Shown here: positions 41,742-50,486 of the stretch, one piece after another
How the letters are laid out: every line of letters starts with the position of its first letter
Position numbering within the stretch: position 1 is the stretch's first letter
Assembly (NCBI GenBank): GCA_964521025.1
Contig: CAZFPK010000013.1
Coordinates: forward strand, 1 to 64,000
Direction of reading: 5' to 3'
DNA length: 64,000 bases
Origin: DRTC01 sp964521025
Lineage (GTDB): Bacteria; Cloacimonadota; Cloacimonadia; Cloacimonadales; TCS61
The notes under the pieces: generated by a model
Seen by the model: the letters and a program-made list of their open reading frames with translations, nothing else
Told to the model about the DNA's origin: nothing
Database searches by the model: none
Made by a program: the position numbers and the translations under genes

Positions 41742-44675
41742 ATGAAAAAAGCAATTTTATTAACTACACTGTTATTGCTTATTTTTTCCACAACTTTATC
41801 CTGGGCTTCTCTTAAAGAAGACAGAGTAACTTCATTCAGAATAGATAAAGAAAAAGTTATTTCGTCTTATAGTAAAGAGATTCCAAAAGGATTCGAACCA
41901 AAACGCATCGAACATCCTGTTGATGCAAAAAAATCACCTGTTTCGAAATCCACACCGAGTACCCGAGGTGGAAGAATAGCAGGTGACCTGTTATGGGAGG
42001 ATAATTTTGAATCTACTGCTGACTTATTTTACGGTGTCAGTTTTAGTTACGGATGGGGACTGCCTGATGGGTACGGAACAACAATGTATGGAATGCGCTT
42101 TACTCCGACTTTAGATGGAGTTATTGATCAGGCGTATTTTTATTTTTATGGTGCCTGGTCAACAGGAGCGCCGGACTTGCGAGTTTATGTGTGGGATGAT
42201 AATGCCGGACTTCCCGGAACAGAACTCGGATATGTCGATGTTCCTTTTGCCAGCCTTGTTTTTGATGACTGGTGTTATGTCGATTTCAGCTCATTAAGTA
42301 TTGCAGTAACAGAAGGAACCGACTTCTTTATTGGATATGAAGTAACTAACGGTGTAGCCGGAACAACAGATATTGCCATCATATCCGATGACGGTTCTGC
42401 AGGAGAACAAAGAGCTGTTGACTATTATTTAGGCGCCTGGGAAACTTTTGCTTCCTGGACGGTCGATTGTAATCTCTGGATCGGTGCAATTATCAATAAA
42501 GATCCTTTGCCGGATCCCTGGACGGATTCATCCGGTGAATGGCAATTTGTTGAAATCACAAGTAGAGCAGATCCACAATCACCAGATGCAGCACATAGTC
42601 CGACACACTGCTGGTGGGTCGATGAGGATTCGACATTTGCTCCCAAATCACAATTGGTCTCTCCCTGGATGACTTTACCATCATCGCATACAAAACTATT
42701 TTTACAATTCTGGTATTTCAATAACCTGATAGACTGGGATGGTGATGATGACGGCACACTGGAGGATTATTTTAAAGTATATGTAGCAGATGATACTTGT
42801 GCTTGGCATACCTCGACGCATAATGCTTTCAGTGGTAATTCCTGGTGGTGTGGAGCTGAAGACTATGATCTGTACGGAACATATGAAATGTATCATTTAA
42901 CTTCTCCAGAAATCGATCTTGGAGTAAGGGCTGGTGGAACTCTTACATTTAAAACAGCATACGAAATTGAAACATCCGGTGGCGAACCTCCCGGATTTGA
43001 TGCTTGGGATGTTTGTAATGTTCAGATTTCCGAAAATGGAGGAATCGATTGGGATTTCCTGATTCCAACAACTCCGAGTTATGATGCCGACAGTGCTTAT
43101 GCTTATTATGTAAATACCGGTCAAACTGGATATTATCCAGGTTGGTATGGTTCGAGTGGAGGTTGGATTGATGCATCTTTTGATATCTCTGCTTATACCG
43201 GTAATATCATTCTTCGCTGGGCTTTAGCATCTGATCCTGCTGCAACTTTTGAAGGTTTCTTTATTGATAATGTTGTCGTTACTGATGATACCAGAGCAAC
43301 TGTTTTTGAAGATGATGCTGATACTGAAGTTCATCTGATTCCCGATGCTGCTGTACCATTCGTCGGAGATGAACTTACCTATGATTACTGGCAGGATGGT
43401 GATACATTATGGGTTCTCGAAGATGACAATCAAATCTGGAATGGTTCTCTTGACATTTCTGCCTGGATCGGAGACGATGTTCAGATTCTGATCGAAGTGA
43501 TCAATGATTACGATCATAACGGTGGAGAAGGTGAAGGATTCTGGGTTGACGATGTTCAATTGATTGGTTCTAATCTTCCGGAACATGACACTCAATGTGA
43601 TTTCCTCTTAGTGCCTTATCCAACAACCGAAGGAATGGTAGATTTCCCACATCCAAAAATGTTGTATCACCAAGCAGGATATGGAACCTCGGGTGCGAAC
43701 GGAAGTTGTGATGTAGATTTAACAGGGAATGCATATCCCTTATACGATTTCCGTGAGAACAATATGGGTGATCTATCTATGGATGAATATGCTTTAGTCG
43801 AATTAACAATCCAGATGCCTCAATATGTTCCAGCCGAAGGAACATGGGATTATATAGGTTGGTGCGACGGAGCGGACGAAGGTAGAGCAGACAGTTTTGC
43901 TCCCGATACGATCGCGGTCGATATTTATCCCCCGAATGAATATGAATTAGGTTATAATTCCAGGATCTGGGATGAAGTATATTACACCAGCACAAAATGC
44001 GGAACTTACTTCACACCATTTACAGATGGAATATTTACAAGAAGAGATTACGCTTATGTAATTACCGATGTCGAATTATTGTTGATAAATTATGGTGTTG
44101 ATAACGGCACAGAAACTCAGACTATCGAGATCTTTGAAGCCATCGATGATGTAACTCCCGGAGCTCTGATCTACTCCGAATCGTTCGCTTATACAGCAGG
44201 TCTGGGTGGAACTTATGAATGGGCTGTCTTCGACTTAACTACAGATGTTACCATTACCGATGATTTCTTTATCATTATCAGTGGTGACTGGTGGGATCCG
44301 GGAACCGGTGATATTGTTCCATTATTTGATAATATGATCAGAGATAAGATGGGTTCGGGTGCATATACGGACCATTCCGTTTATTGGACAGGAACAGAAT
44401 ATGCTCATTCTTCCGGTGATCGTTTTATCAATGCTATCGTTGAATACGCATTCTATCTTACAACACCAGCAAATATAACTATCGAAATTTCAGGTAATGA
44501 CGTTGTTCTGGATTGGGATGATGTATCCGGCGCAACCGGCTATAACATTTATCGTTCAACCGATCCTTATAGCTTTGGTGCTGTTTATGACACCTCAGCT
44601 ACAAGTGATTATACAGATACCGGTGCAGCAGCAGGCACAAAGTATTACTATCAAGTAACTGCTACTGCTCCCTAA
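41742..44675 (+). CDS. Large secreted multidomain protein with C-terminal FN3 domain
   Basis: A 977-residue exported protein: signal peptide (KAILLTTLLLLIFSTTLSWA), a charged propeptide-like stretch to about residue 75, then repeated beta-sandwich modules. Stretches such as GGTLTFKTAYEIE, WDVCNVQISENGG and GFFIDNVVVTDD resemble the jelly-roll domains next to M6/immune inhibitor A peptidases and MAM proteins, but no HExxH protease motif is present. The C-terminus is an FN3 domain (NDVVLDWDDVSGATGYNIYR.. to the end). Many Asp and Trp and almost no Lys in the mature part fit an extracellular adhesin or surface-layer-like protein. There is no type IX sorting tail. It has a strong GGAGG ribosome site and a terminator downstream, so it is a single-gene unit. 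Confidence 0.75.
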   Translation: MKKAILLTTLLLLIFSTTLSWASLKEDRVTSFRIDKEKVISSYSKEIPKGFEPKRIEHPVDAKKSPVSKSTPSTRGGRIAGDLLWEDNFESTADLFYGVSFSYGWGLPDGYGTTMYGMRFTPTLDGVIDQAYFYFYGAWSTGAPDLRVYVWDDNAGLPGTELGYVDVPFASLVFDDWCYVDFSSLSIAVTEGTDFFIGYEVTNGVAGTTDIAIISDDGSAGEQRAVDYYLGAWETFASWTVDCNLWIGAIINKDPLPDPWTDSSGEWQFVEITSRADPQSPDAAHSPTHCWWVDEDSTFAPKSQLVSPWMTLPSSHTKLFLQFWYFNNLIDWDGDDDGTLEDYFKVYVADDTCAWHTSTHNAFSGNSWWCGAEDYDLYGTYEMYHLTSPEIDLGVRAGGTLTFKTAYEIETSGGEPPGFDAWDVCNVQISENGGIDWDFLIPTTPSYDADSAYAYYVNTGQTGYYPGWYGSSGGWIDASFDISAYTGNIILRWALASDPAATFEGFFIDNVVVTDDTRATVFEDDADTEVHLIPDAAVPFVGDELTYDYWQDGDTLWVLEDDNQIWNGSLDISAWIGDDVQILIEVINDYDHNGGEGEGFWVDDVQLIGSNLPEHDTQCDFLLVPYPTTEGMVDFPHPKMLYHQAGYGTSGANGSCDVDLTGNAYPLYDFRENNMGDLSMDEYALVELTIQMPQYVPAEGTWDYIGWCDGADEGRADSFAPDTIAVDIYPPNEYELGYNSRIWDEVYYTSTKCGTYFTPFTDGIFTRRDYAYVITDVELLLINYGVDNGTETQTIEIFEAIDDVTPGALIYSESFAYTAGLGGTYEWAVFDLTTDVTITDDFFIIISGDWWDPGTGDIVPLFDNMIRDKMGSGAYTDHSVYWTGTEYAHSSGDRFINAIVEYAFYLTTPANITIEISGNDVVLDWDDVSGATGYNIYRSTDPYSFGAVYDTSATSDYTDTGAAAGTKYYYQVTATAP

Positions 44676-44733
44676 ATGATGTTTTAATATCGGGCTGATC
44701 TTAGCGATCAGTTATAAAACCAACTAAATTCAC

Positions 44734-44776
44734 AAGGCTATCCGTAAAATGCGGATAGCCTTTTTTATTTTTTTAT
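44734..44776 (+). terminator. Rho-independent terminator
   Basis: The perfect 11-base stem AAGGCTATCCG (44734-44744) / CGGATAGCCTT (44752-44762) with a 7-base loop is followed by TTTTATTTTTTT. It lies after the secreted FN3 protein gene and is the clearest intrinsic terminator in the window. A second, weaker hairpin CTGATC..GATCAG precedes it. Confidence 0.9.
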
Positions 44777-44834
44777 GGACAGAATAAGTTATTGGAATTT
44801 TATCTTCTCGGAAAATAATGAAGTCAGGTAATTA

Positions 44835-45662
44835 ATGAAAAATATTAAAAGTTTTTTCATATTTGTATTAGTTCTACTTATGAGCTGCTCGTTATTCAAA
44901 TTTTTATCTACGAATCATCCTCCTGAAAAACCGTTTTATCTTTTTCCGGAAAATGCATCCGAAAATATTGAAATCGAAGATATCATTCTTGAATGGAATT
45001 GCTTCGATCAGGATAAAGACTCTTTAAGATATGATATTTATTTTAGCATGAAAATGGATTTAGACAGTCTCGATATTCTGACGACTGATCATTCCGGGAA
45101 TTTTTATGAACTTCCCGAACTGGATTTTGATACTTTCTATTATTGGAAAATCATTGCTTTTGACGGAGAATTCGAGTCAGAAAGCGAAATATGGAGTTTT
45201 AAAACAAAAACTTATTTCCCCGATTGGTGGTTAGTGCAGGACAATCCGGATTATATTTATTCTTTTGGAACCGATATAGATGAATCGCAGGTCGATTCCC
45301 ACAATTATGCATTTGAAAAAGCAATCGCTGAAAAGAAAATATTTATTCAAGCATACCTGGAAAATTTGTTAAAAAAATTTATTTTAGAAGCAAATATAAC
45401 AGACCCGTTATCTCTTTCAATGAAAGATAAATTGGTCGAAGTGGTTTCGGAAAAAGACTATCCTGACTTTTTTATGAGCAGGCAGGAAACAATCATCTCA
45501 CATTCCGAAGAATATCAAACTTATGTCAGGATCCACCTTCCAAAAAAAATTATAAATAGAAAACTTTATGAGAAAGTTATCCTGACTCAGAAATTATTCG
45601 AAGATCTACATTATTCGTCTTCCTTTCAGCAATTTATAAAAGAAAATTCGGAAGATGAATGA
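44835..45662 (+). CDS. LPP20/FN3-like lipoprotein
   Basis: A 275-residue lipoprotein: signal sequence to LLMSC (Cys18). An FN3-like domain follows (about 32-135: HPPEKPFYLFPENA, ..YYWKIIAFDGEFESES..WSF). Then comes a domain resembling LPP20/FlgP lipoproteins (about 138-270: PDWWLVQDNPDYIYSFGTDI.. AFEKAIAEKKIFIQAYLENLL). LPP20-like domains associate with the outer membrane. It precedes the membrane kinase gene by 130 bases on the same strand, and relatives of its second domain occur at the start of the TPR proteins encoded at 49348 and 50487. That suggests one envelope system around this region. Confidence 0.7.
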   Translation: MKNIKSFFIFVLVLLMSCSLFKFLSTNHPPEKPFYLFPENASENIEIEDIILEWNCFDQDKDSLRYDIYFSMKMDLDSLDILTTDHSGNFYELPELDFDTFYYWKIIAFDGEFESESEIWSFKTKTYFPDWWLVQDNPDYIYSFGTDIDESQVDSHNYAFEKAIAEKKIFIQAYLENLLKKFILEANITDPLSLSMKDKLVEVVSEKDYPDFFMSRQETIISHSEEYQTYVRIHLPKKIINRKLYEKVILTQKLFEDLHYSSSFQQFIKENSEDE

Positions 45663-45694
45663 GTTTGTACCACGATTCTCCGAATTGTTGTATA

Positions 45695-45713
45695 AAAGAG
45701 TCTCTGACTCTTT
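45695..45713. repeat. AAGAGTC..GACTCTT hairpin and GAGTTCAGTGTTAC unit
   Basis: The gap 45663-45791 has AAGAGTC-TCT-GACTCTT and, further right, GGAACTGAGTTCAGTGTTAC, another member of the hairpin-then-GTTAC family, followed by AATTTGGCAAGTTTGG. No gene is present. Confidence 0.5.
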
Positions 45714-45791
45714 CTTTGTTGAATCGTAGATTCAAAATGACAACGGAACTGAGTTCAGTGTTACAAAATTTGGCAAGTTTGGAAATAAAAT

Positions 45792-47690
45792 ATGAAAAAG
45801 AATTGTAAAATAAAAGTTATAATAATATTGTTAGTCTCATTCAACTTTCTATCCGGAGCAGAACCTGTCCGGCATTCCATCATCAAATTACAAAGAAAAG
45901 ATACATATTTTTCGGAGAAATATAGAATTTTTGATAATCAGAAATTTGTCGGAGAAATTTCCAATAAGGAATTCCTGAATTGGAAAAGAAATCCCGGGAT
46001 GATGGAAATTCTCATCGAACGAGAAAAAGGATTAAAGCGGATCGAGATCAAAGTCGATGCCGGAAAAATCTATGAAATCGAGATCTATCCAAATAAATAT
46101 TCCAGCAGCATCTTCGCTCTGAAAGAAGGTATCGTGGAAAAACCGAAAAGAAATCTACTCGAATACCTCGTCCCGTTTGTTATCTTTTTGGTGATTTTAA
46201 TATCGATTTTAACGCTGTATTTTCATAAAAAAAGAATAGAAAAATTATTAATTCTCGGTAAAGATTTTACCAAAAAAGAGGAATATGAGCAAGCTCTCGA
46301 GATCTTCCAGAAACTGGTAAAAATCAAAGCGAATCATTTAGCTGCCTGGCAGGAATTGGAAATTGTATATTTGAAAAAGCAGGAATTTGATAAAGCATAT
46401 TCCTGCCGGAAAAAGATCAGAGAATTGTTGGAAAATGCTAAATTCGAGAAAAAAGATTTTTCGGAAATCAGAGTGTCGGATATCGATCTTTCTTTATTGG
46501 TGAAACTTTTGAAAATAGAAATTCCGGAAATCGAAAAAATAAATATTGTGCGTTCTCTCAAACAGGGATTTTCAGGTTCATCTGTTTTTCTCGCTGAAGT
46601 TATTCAAAAAGAAGATGCGACCACCAATTTTGCTGTTTTGAAGATCGACAAAAATGATGCGAAGGAAATTCTAAAAAGCAACTTACAACGCGAATCTGCC
46701 GGATTTGCTGCTCTTAAACAGAACCGGATCGAAGAAATCGAGCAGCATCTACCGCAAAGAATCCTGCTTTTCACAGAATCTGAACTCGTTTCCAACAATC
46801 GAAGTCTATTGTTCAGTACTTTTGCGGGAGAAAAGAATACACAAAATGTGATGACTTTACGAGAGAGTCTGCAAAAAAAATACAATCTTTATTTCCCTGA
46901 AATTTCGAGGATCAGAGATTTTTATGAAAAGCAGTTCTTTTCCATACCTAATAATAAAAAGCGTTTTCTGAAACCCGTCGAGCATCTGAAAAATATGCTG
47001 GAATTTAAGACCGATGATATCTTGAAATTTAAATGGGAAAGGATGCAGATCCAAAAAGAAAAGCAATTCATCAATATCGAAGGGAAACTTTTTCCGAATA
47101 TTATTTTTTATCTTGAGAATCCGGATTTTTGGACAAAAGACGGATTCAGCACATTTTATTTTATAGTTCACGGTGATCTGAATCTCGATAATATTATTTT
47201 CAAATCCGATAGGAATTTTGTTCTCATCGATTTTGAGAAAGTGCGGGAAACTGTTATTCATTTCGATCTTACCTTCCTGATCTGCTGGTTTGCCCAGGTT
47301 TTTATGCTGGAAACATCAGCGGAAAAAGACTGGAATTCTATTCTCAACTTTATTCCGCAAATTATTTCTTATTTGAAAAATCCTCCGGAAGAAATCAACT
47401 CCCAACCGGCAACTGAAAACTTCAAACAGATTTTAGCGGAAATTTATCCCTTTAAGAGAAATCTCGATGAGAATTCTAAAAAAAGTTTTCATTTGAGCCT
47501 GACAGCAGCATCGCTTTTGCGTTCATTTTATGAAATGCGTGATTTTGAGAGGAGTTCCTTAAAAAATTTAAAGAATAAGAAAAACGGGCTTTTCTTTTAT
47601 GCTCTTGCCTGTCAACTGCTTGCTGATCTTGATTTTATCATGATAAAAAATGCGAGTACGAAGGATGCGTTTGATTTACCGGAATTGTGA
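45792..47690 (+). CDS. Membrane protein with TPR and APH-like kinase domain
   Basis: A 632-residue protein. It has a signal/first helix (VIIILLVSFNFLSGA), an N-terminal beta domain (about 25-110, PEGA-like, ending before the membrane), a transmembrane helix (PFVIFLVILISILTLYF, about 128-144), then a TPR-like helical pair (about 155-205). A C-terminal APH/choline-kinase-like domain (about 250-600) follows: a glycine-rich loop-like GFSGSSVFLAE, Lys in FAVLKIDKND, catalytic VHGDLNLDNIIF and metal-binding LIDFEKV. The kinase lies on the cytoplasmic side. It resembles ternary-complex-associated kinase-like domains found in signalling clusters, from memory. It probably phosphorylates a small molecule or protein in response to an envelope signal, next to a sigma-54 activator. 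Confidence 0.7.
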   Translation: MKKNCKIKVIIILLVSFNFLSGAEPVRHSIIKLQRKDTYFSEKYRIFDNQKFVGEISNKEFLNWKRNPGMMEILIEREKGLKRIEIKVDAGKIYEIEIYPNKYSSSIFALKEGIVEKPKRNLLEYLVPFVIFLVILISILTLYFHKKRIEKLLILGKDFTKKEEYEQALEIFQKLVKIKANHLAAWQELEIVYLKKQEFDKAYSCRKKIRELLENAKFEKKDFSEIRVSDIDLSLLVKLLKIEIPEIEKINIVRSLKQGFSGSSVFLAEVIQKEDATTNFAVLKIDKNDAKEILKSNLQRESAGFAALKQNRIEEIEQHLPQRILLFTESELVSNNRSLLFSTFAGEKNTQNVMTLRESLQKKYNLYFPEISRIRDFYEKQFFSIPNNKKRFLKPVEHLKNMLEFKTDDILKFKWERMQIQKEKQFINIEGKLFPNIIFYLENPDFWTKDGFSTFYFIVHGDLNLDNIIFKSDRNFVLIDFEKVRETVIHFDLTFLICWFAQVFMLETSAEKDWNSILNFIPQIISYLKNPPEEINSQPATENFKQILAEIYPFKRNLDENSKKSFHLSLTAASLLRSFYEMRDFERSSLKNLKNKKNGLFFYALACQLLADLDFIMIKNASTKDAFDLPEL

Positions 47691-47827
47691 TCACTTTGCG
47701 AAAGTTATCTCCTCTGAATTTCTTATGTCAGAACTTCCACAAAGATTTGAAACCGGGCAGCCGTCTAACAATATCTTTGTGGAAATTAAATGAAAGAGTA
47801 CCTTTGGTGGAATTTTCGCAAAGTGAT
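47690..47827. repeat. Nested perfect inverted repeats between kinase and activator genes
   Basis: A 14-base perfect outer arm pair, ATCACTTTGCGAAA (47690-47703) with TTTCGCAAAGTGAT (47814-47827), encloses a 12-base perfect inner pair, TTCCACAAAGAT (47735-47746) with ATCTTTGTGGAA (47773-47784). The element occupies nearly the whole gap between the stop of the kinase gene and the ATG of the activator and could fold in the shared mRNA. A related repeat is near 40946. Confidence 0.75.
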
Positions 47828-47836
47828 GGAGTAACT

Positions 47837-49240
47837 ATGATCTTAAAAAAATTGAATCAAATCCTAAAATTCCTGAAAGAATTAAATAAAACATTATTAT
47901 ATTTAGATCCTGAAATTCCGAAAAGCAAAATCCATAAAATAAAAGATTCGGAAAAATACGCTTTTACAAACTCGATCCGGGAAGCGACAGATCTTTCTAA
48001 AAAATTCCTCTTCGACCTGGTAATTTTCGATCCGGACTTTGAAGAAAGGGAAATTCTATTTGATTTGATAAAGAAGATCAAAACCCAAAATAAAAGAACA
48101 AAAATAATTGCCTTTTCAGACGAAGATGATTTTGATAATGTTTTCCGAGCCTACAAAACCGGAATCGATTTATTTATTCCCAAAATGAATATTAATCCGG
48201 AGTATTTCAAAACGGTGGTGGAATTAGTTTTACGGAATTATTCCCGTATCATTATCTCCAAAAATCCCGAACTGCAAAAGTGTTATCAACTTTTATCGTT
48301 TTACGCTAAGGAGATAAATTCCGATATTTTGCTCAAAGGTGAAAATGGCACCGGAAAAGGAATTTTAGCGAGAGCAATCCATCTTCTGGGAAATTATAAA
48401 GGTGATTTCATCGTACAGAATTGTGCCGGGATCCCCGATACTTTATTTGAAAGCGAGATGTTCGGTTATGAAGCAGGAGCATTTACCGGAGCGAATAAAC
48501 GGGGAAAGACCGGAGTTTTTGAAAAAGCGAATAACGGTATTCTCTTTCTCGATGAGATCGGCGATCTTCCTCCGGATCAACAAGCAAAACTGCTGCGGGC
48601 AATCCAGAGAAAAGTGATCCTCAAAGTCGGTTCTACTAAAGAGAAAATGATCGATGTGCGTTATATTTATGCGAGCAATAAAGACCTATATCATGCAGTT
48701 CGACAAAATATGTTCCGGGAAGATTTCTATTACCGGTTGAAAGGCGCTGAAATCCAAATTCCTCCTTTACGGGAAACTCCGGAAGACCTGGAAATAATGT
48801 GTGCGGTTTTTGTGAATCGCTTCCTGAAGGAACAAATAAAAGGAGAATTTTCCGGATCAATTCATCCGGATCGGGATTCTTTCGAAAACCTGAAAAAATA
48901 TGATTTTCCGGGTAATATGAGAGAATTGCAGAAAATCGTTTATCAATCCCTGATCAAAATGCTGATGAATAATTCATCCGGATTAATTTTAGAAATCGAT
49001 GAAAGAGAGAGTCGTTCAACGCAAAAAGAGAGAGCAAATGTGGAAACTTTCTGGCAGGTCATCGAATTGATGGAAAAAGGTCATCTGCGTTACGGCGGAC
49101 TTTTAGATGCGATGAAAAGACCCGTCATTCAACACTTGCGTACAAAATATAATGATGATCGCGACAGGATCTCAAAAATTCTGGGATTTAAAGATAAACA
49201 GTCTTTGTCGAATGAGATTTACCGGTTGGGGAAGCATTGA
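47837..49240 (+). CDS. Sigma-54-dependent response-regulator-like activator
   Basis: A 467-residue NtrC-type activator. An N-terminal receiver-like domain (about 1-125) keeps a likely phosphoacceptor Asp65 in LVIFDPDF, Ser94 and Lys116 (LFIPK), but its first acidic pair is reduced (LLYLDPE). The AAA+ domain (about 145-390) has Walker A GENGTGKG (Gly168), the sigma-54 contact loop GAFTGA (214-219), Walker B ILFLDEIGDLP and the REDFYYRL arginine-finger region. The C-terminus has a short Fis-like HTH (DRISKILGFKDKQSLSNEIYRLG). I start at ATG 47837, with GGAG upstream, because the longer frame from 47687 only translates the inverted repeat element. It is probably regulated by a partner of the upstream kinase-like protein. 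Confidence 0.85.
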   Translation: MILKKLNQILKFLKELNKTLLYLDPEIPKSKIHKIKDSEKYAFTNSIREATDLSKKFLFDLVIFDPDFEEREILFDLIKKIKTQNKRTKIIAFSDEDDFDNVFRAYKTGIDLFIPKMNINPEYFKTVVELVLRNYSRIIISKNPELQKCYQLLSFYAKEINSDILLKGENGTGKGILARAIHLLGNYKGDFIVQNCAGIPDTLFESEMFGYEAGAFTGANKRGKTGVFEKANNGILFLDEIGDLPPDQQAKLLRAIQRKVILKVGSTKEKMIDVRYIYASNKDLYHAVRQNMFREDFYYRLKGAEIQIPPLRETPEDLEIMCAVFVNRFLKEQIKGEFSGSIHPDRDSFENLKKYDFPGNMRELQKIVYQSLIKMLMNNSSGLILEIDERESRSTQKERANVETFWQVIELMEKGHLRYGGLLDAMKRPVIQHLRTKYNDDRDRISKILGFKDKQSLSNEIYRLGKH

Positions 49241-49261
49241 GATTAACTGAATTATTATAAG

Positions 49262-49308
49262 GTCGGACTCGACTTGCTACGAAGTGCGAGTTGAGAACAA
49301 CCACCATT
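49262..49308. repeat. GGACTCGACTT..GTTGAGAACAACCACCAT element
   Basis: Near-identical to 8614-8663 at both ends and inverted at 9797-9843; the middle differs. It sits in the gap between two converging genes. Confidence 0.6.
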
Positions 49309-49347
49309 TGCTGATCGCTTTATCCTAATAAAAAAAATAATAAGCAG

Positions 49348-50331
49348 TTACCACTTAATCCCTCTTTTCTTCAACAAATTCTGTGATTCTTTGTGACCCA
49401 ATCGAGCAGCTTTTTGAAAAGATTCGACCGCTTTTTTGTTCTTCTTATTTTTCTGAAAATGCAAACCGAGAGCAAAGTAAGCAAGCGGAAGTTCAGGATT
49501 TATTTGAATAGCTTTCTGGAAATTTTCAACTGCTTTTTTATGATCGCCTTTCAATTCATAAATTCGCGCCAAACCCAGGTATGCCGGAGCAAAATCGGGT
49601 TTTATCCGCAATGATCGCTGCAAAATATTTATTGCATCATCGATTTTATCTCTTTTCCCTAAAACTACACTCAAACCAACCAGAGAATGGATATGATCGG
49701 GATTTAATTCCAGAGATTTTCGCAAGTTGACTTCCACAACATCGAAATTTCTGGAATCCAAAGCTTGCTTTCCTTTCCGGAAATAATCTTCTGCGGAAAG
49801 TTCATTACTTCTTTGCTGGTACTCATCTTTCAATTTCTCTCTTTCCAGCTCATCTTTGGTTTCGGACAATTCCTTTTGCAATCGTTCGATCTCGAGCATC
49901 GCTTCCTCGGTATTTTTTTGAGACTCTTCCAATTCTTCTCTAAATTCTTCATCTCTGATTGCATTATCCAGTCTTTTCAGGACATCATCCTCATCTACTT
50001 CGATCTCGGCTTTGATGTAATAGAGCTCGCCATTCCAGGTTTCTTCCAGGATTTCTGTTTCAGTGATTCCTGCTGAAATGATCTCGATCTGCCTGGAAGT
50101 AAGATCACGAACTTCCCCGCTTACTTCGATCTCTTCATTTTGCACGGTAGCATGAACATACATTCCGATTTCTTCGAGCAGTAATCTTTTAACCTGTTCC
50201 AGGGCAATTGCTCTGGAAGTTATCTTGCTGTCCGCTTCACTGGCATTATAAGTGTAATCGCGAATGAAATTTTTTGAGAAAAGAGTCGTACAAATTGCTA
50301 CTATCATAAAGATCAGAACAATATTTTTCAT
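49348..50331 (-). CDS. Exported protein with LPP20-like and TPR domains
   Basis: A 327-residue exported protein: signal peptide (IVLIFMIVAICTTLFS), an N-terminal domain of the type YTYNASEADSKITSRAIALEQVKRLLLEEIG (about 25-115), a coiled coil (about 125-170), and about four TPRs (175-320, such as HKKAVENFQKAIQINPELPLAYFALG). The N-terminal domain recurs in TPR proteins of many Gram-negative bacteria and in the paralogue encoded directly upstream. The function is probably scaffold or secretion-linked in the periplasm. The gene faces the sigma-54 activator tail to tail. Confidence 0.72.
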   Translation of the reverse strand: MKNIVLIFMIVAICTTLFSKNFIRDYTYNASEADSKITSRAIALEQVKRLLLEEIGMYVHATVQNEEIEVSGEVRDLTSRQIEIISAGITETEILEETWNGELYYIKAEIEVDEDDVLKRLDNAIRDEEFREELEESQKNTEEAMLEIERLQKELSETKDELEREKLKDEYQQRSNELSAEDYFRKGKQALDSRNFDVVEVNLRKSLELNPDHIHSLVGLSVVLGKRDKIDDAINILQRSLRIKPDFAPAYLGLARIYELKGDHKKAVENFQKAIQINPELPLAYFALGLHFQKNKKNKKAVESFQKAARLGHKESQNLLKKRGIKW

Positions 50332-50352
50332 AGTTTTTTCCTTTGGGGTTTT

Positions 50353-50482
50353 CTCAATTTAGCAAATTGAGTTACGATCAGTAAAACAATTCGCCTGAAT
50401 TGTTATTTTTAATCCCCTTCTTTTTTTTTAGACAACTTGACAAGTTATGTTACGGATTCTCAACTTAGGAAAGTTGAGTTAC
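50353..50482. repeat. Four hairpins with GTTAC or GTAA flanks
   Basis: CTCAATTT-AGC-AAATTGAG then TTAC (50353-50375). GTAA, A, AACAATTC-GCCT-GAATTGTT (50381-50404). AACTT-GAC-AAGTT then ATGTTAC (about 50434-50453). CTCAACTT-AGGA-AAGTTGAG then TTAC (50459-50482). This is the densest cluster of the GTTAC-type hairpins in the window. Confidence 0.7.
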
Positions 50483-50486
50483 TGAC

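Noticed and set aside
41742..44675. A type IX secretion cargo protein
   Set aside because: The C-terminus is an FN3 domain and lacks the conserved T9SS sorting tail; no Por genes are present in the window.
47687..47836. N-terminal 50 residues of the sigma-54 activator as a real extension
   Set aside because: They are a translation of the nested inverted repeat. The ATG at 47837 has its own ribosome site and starts the receiver fold.
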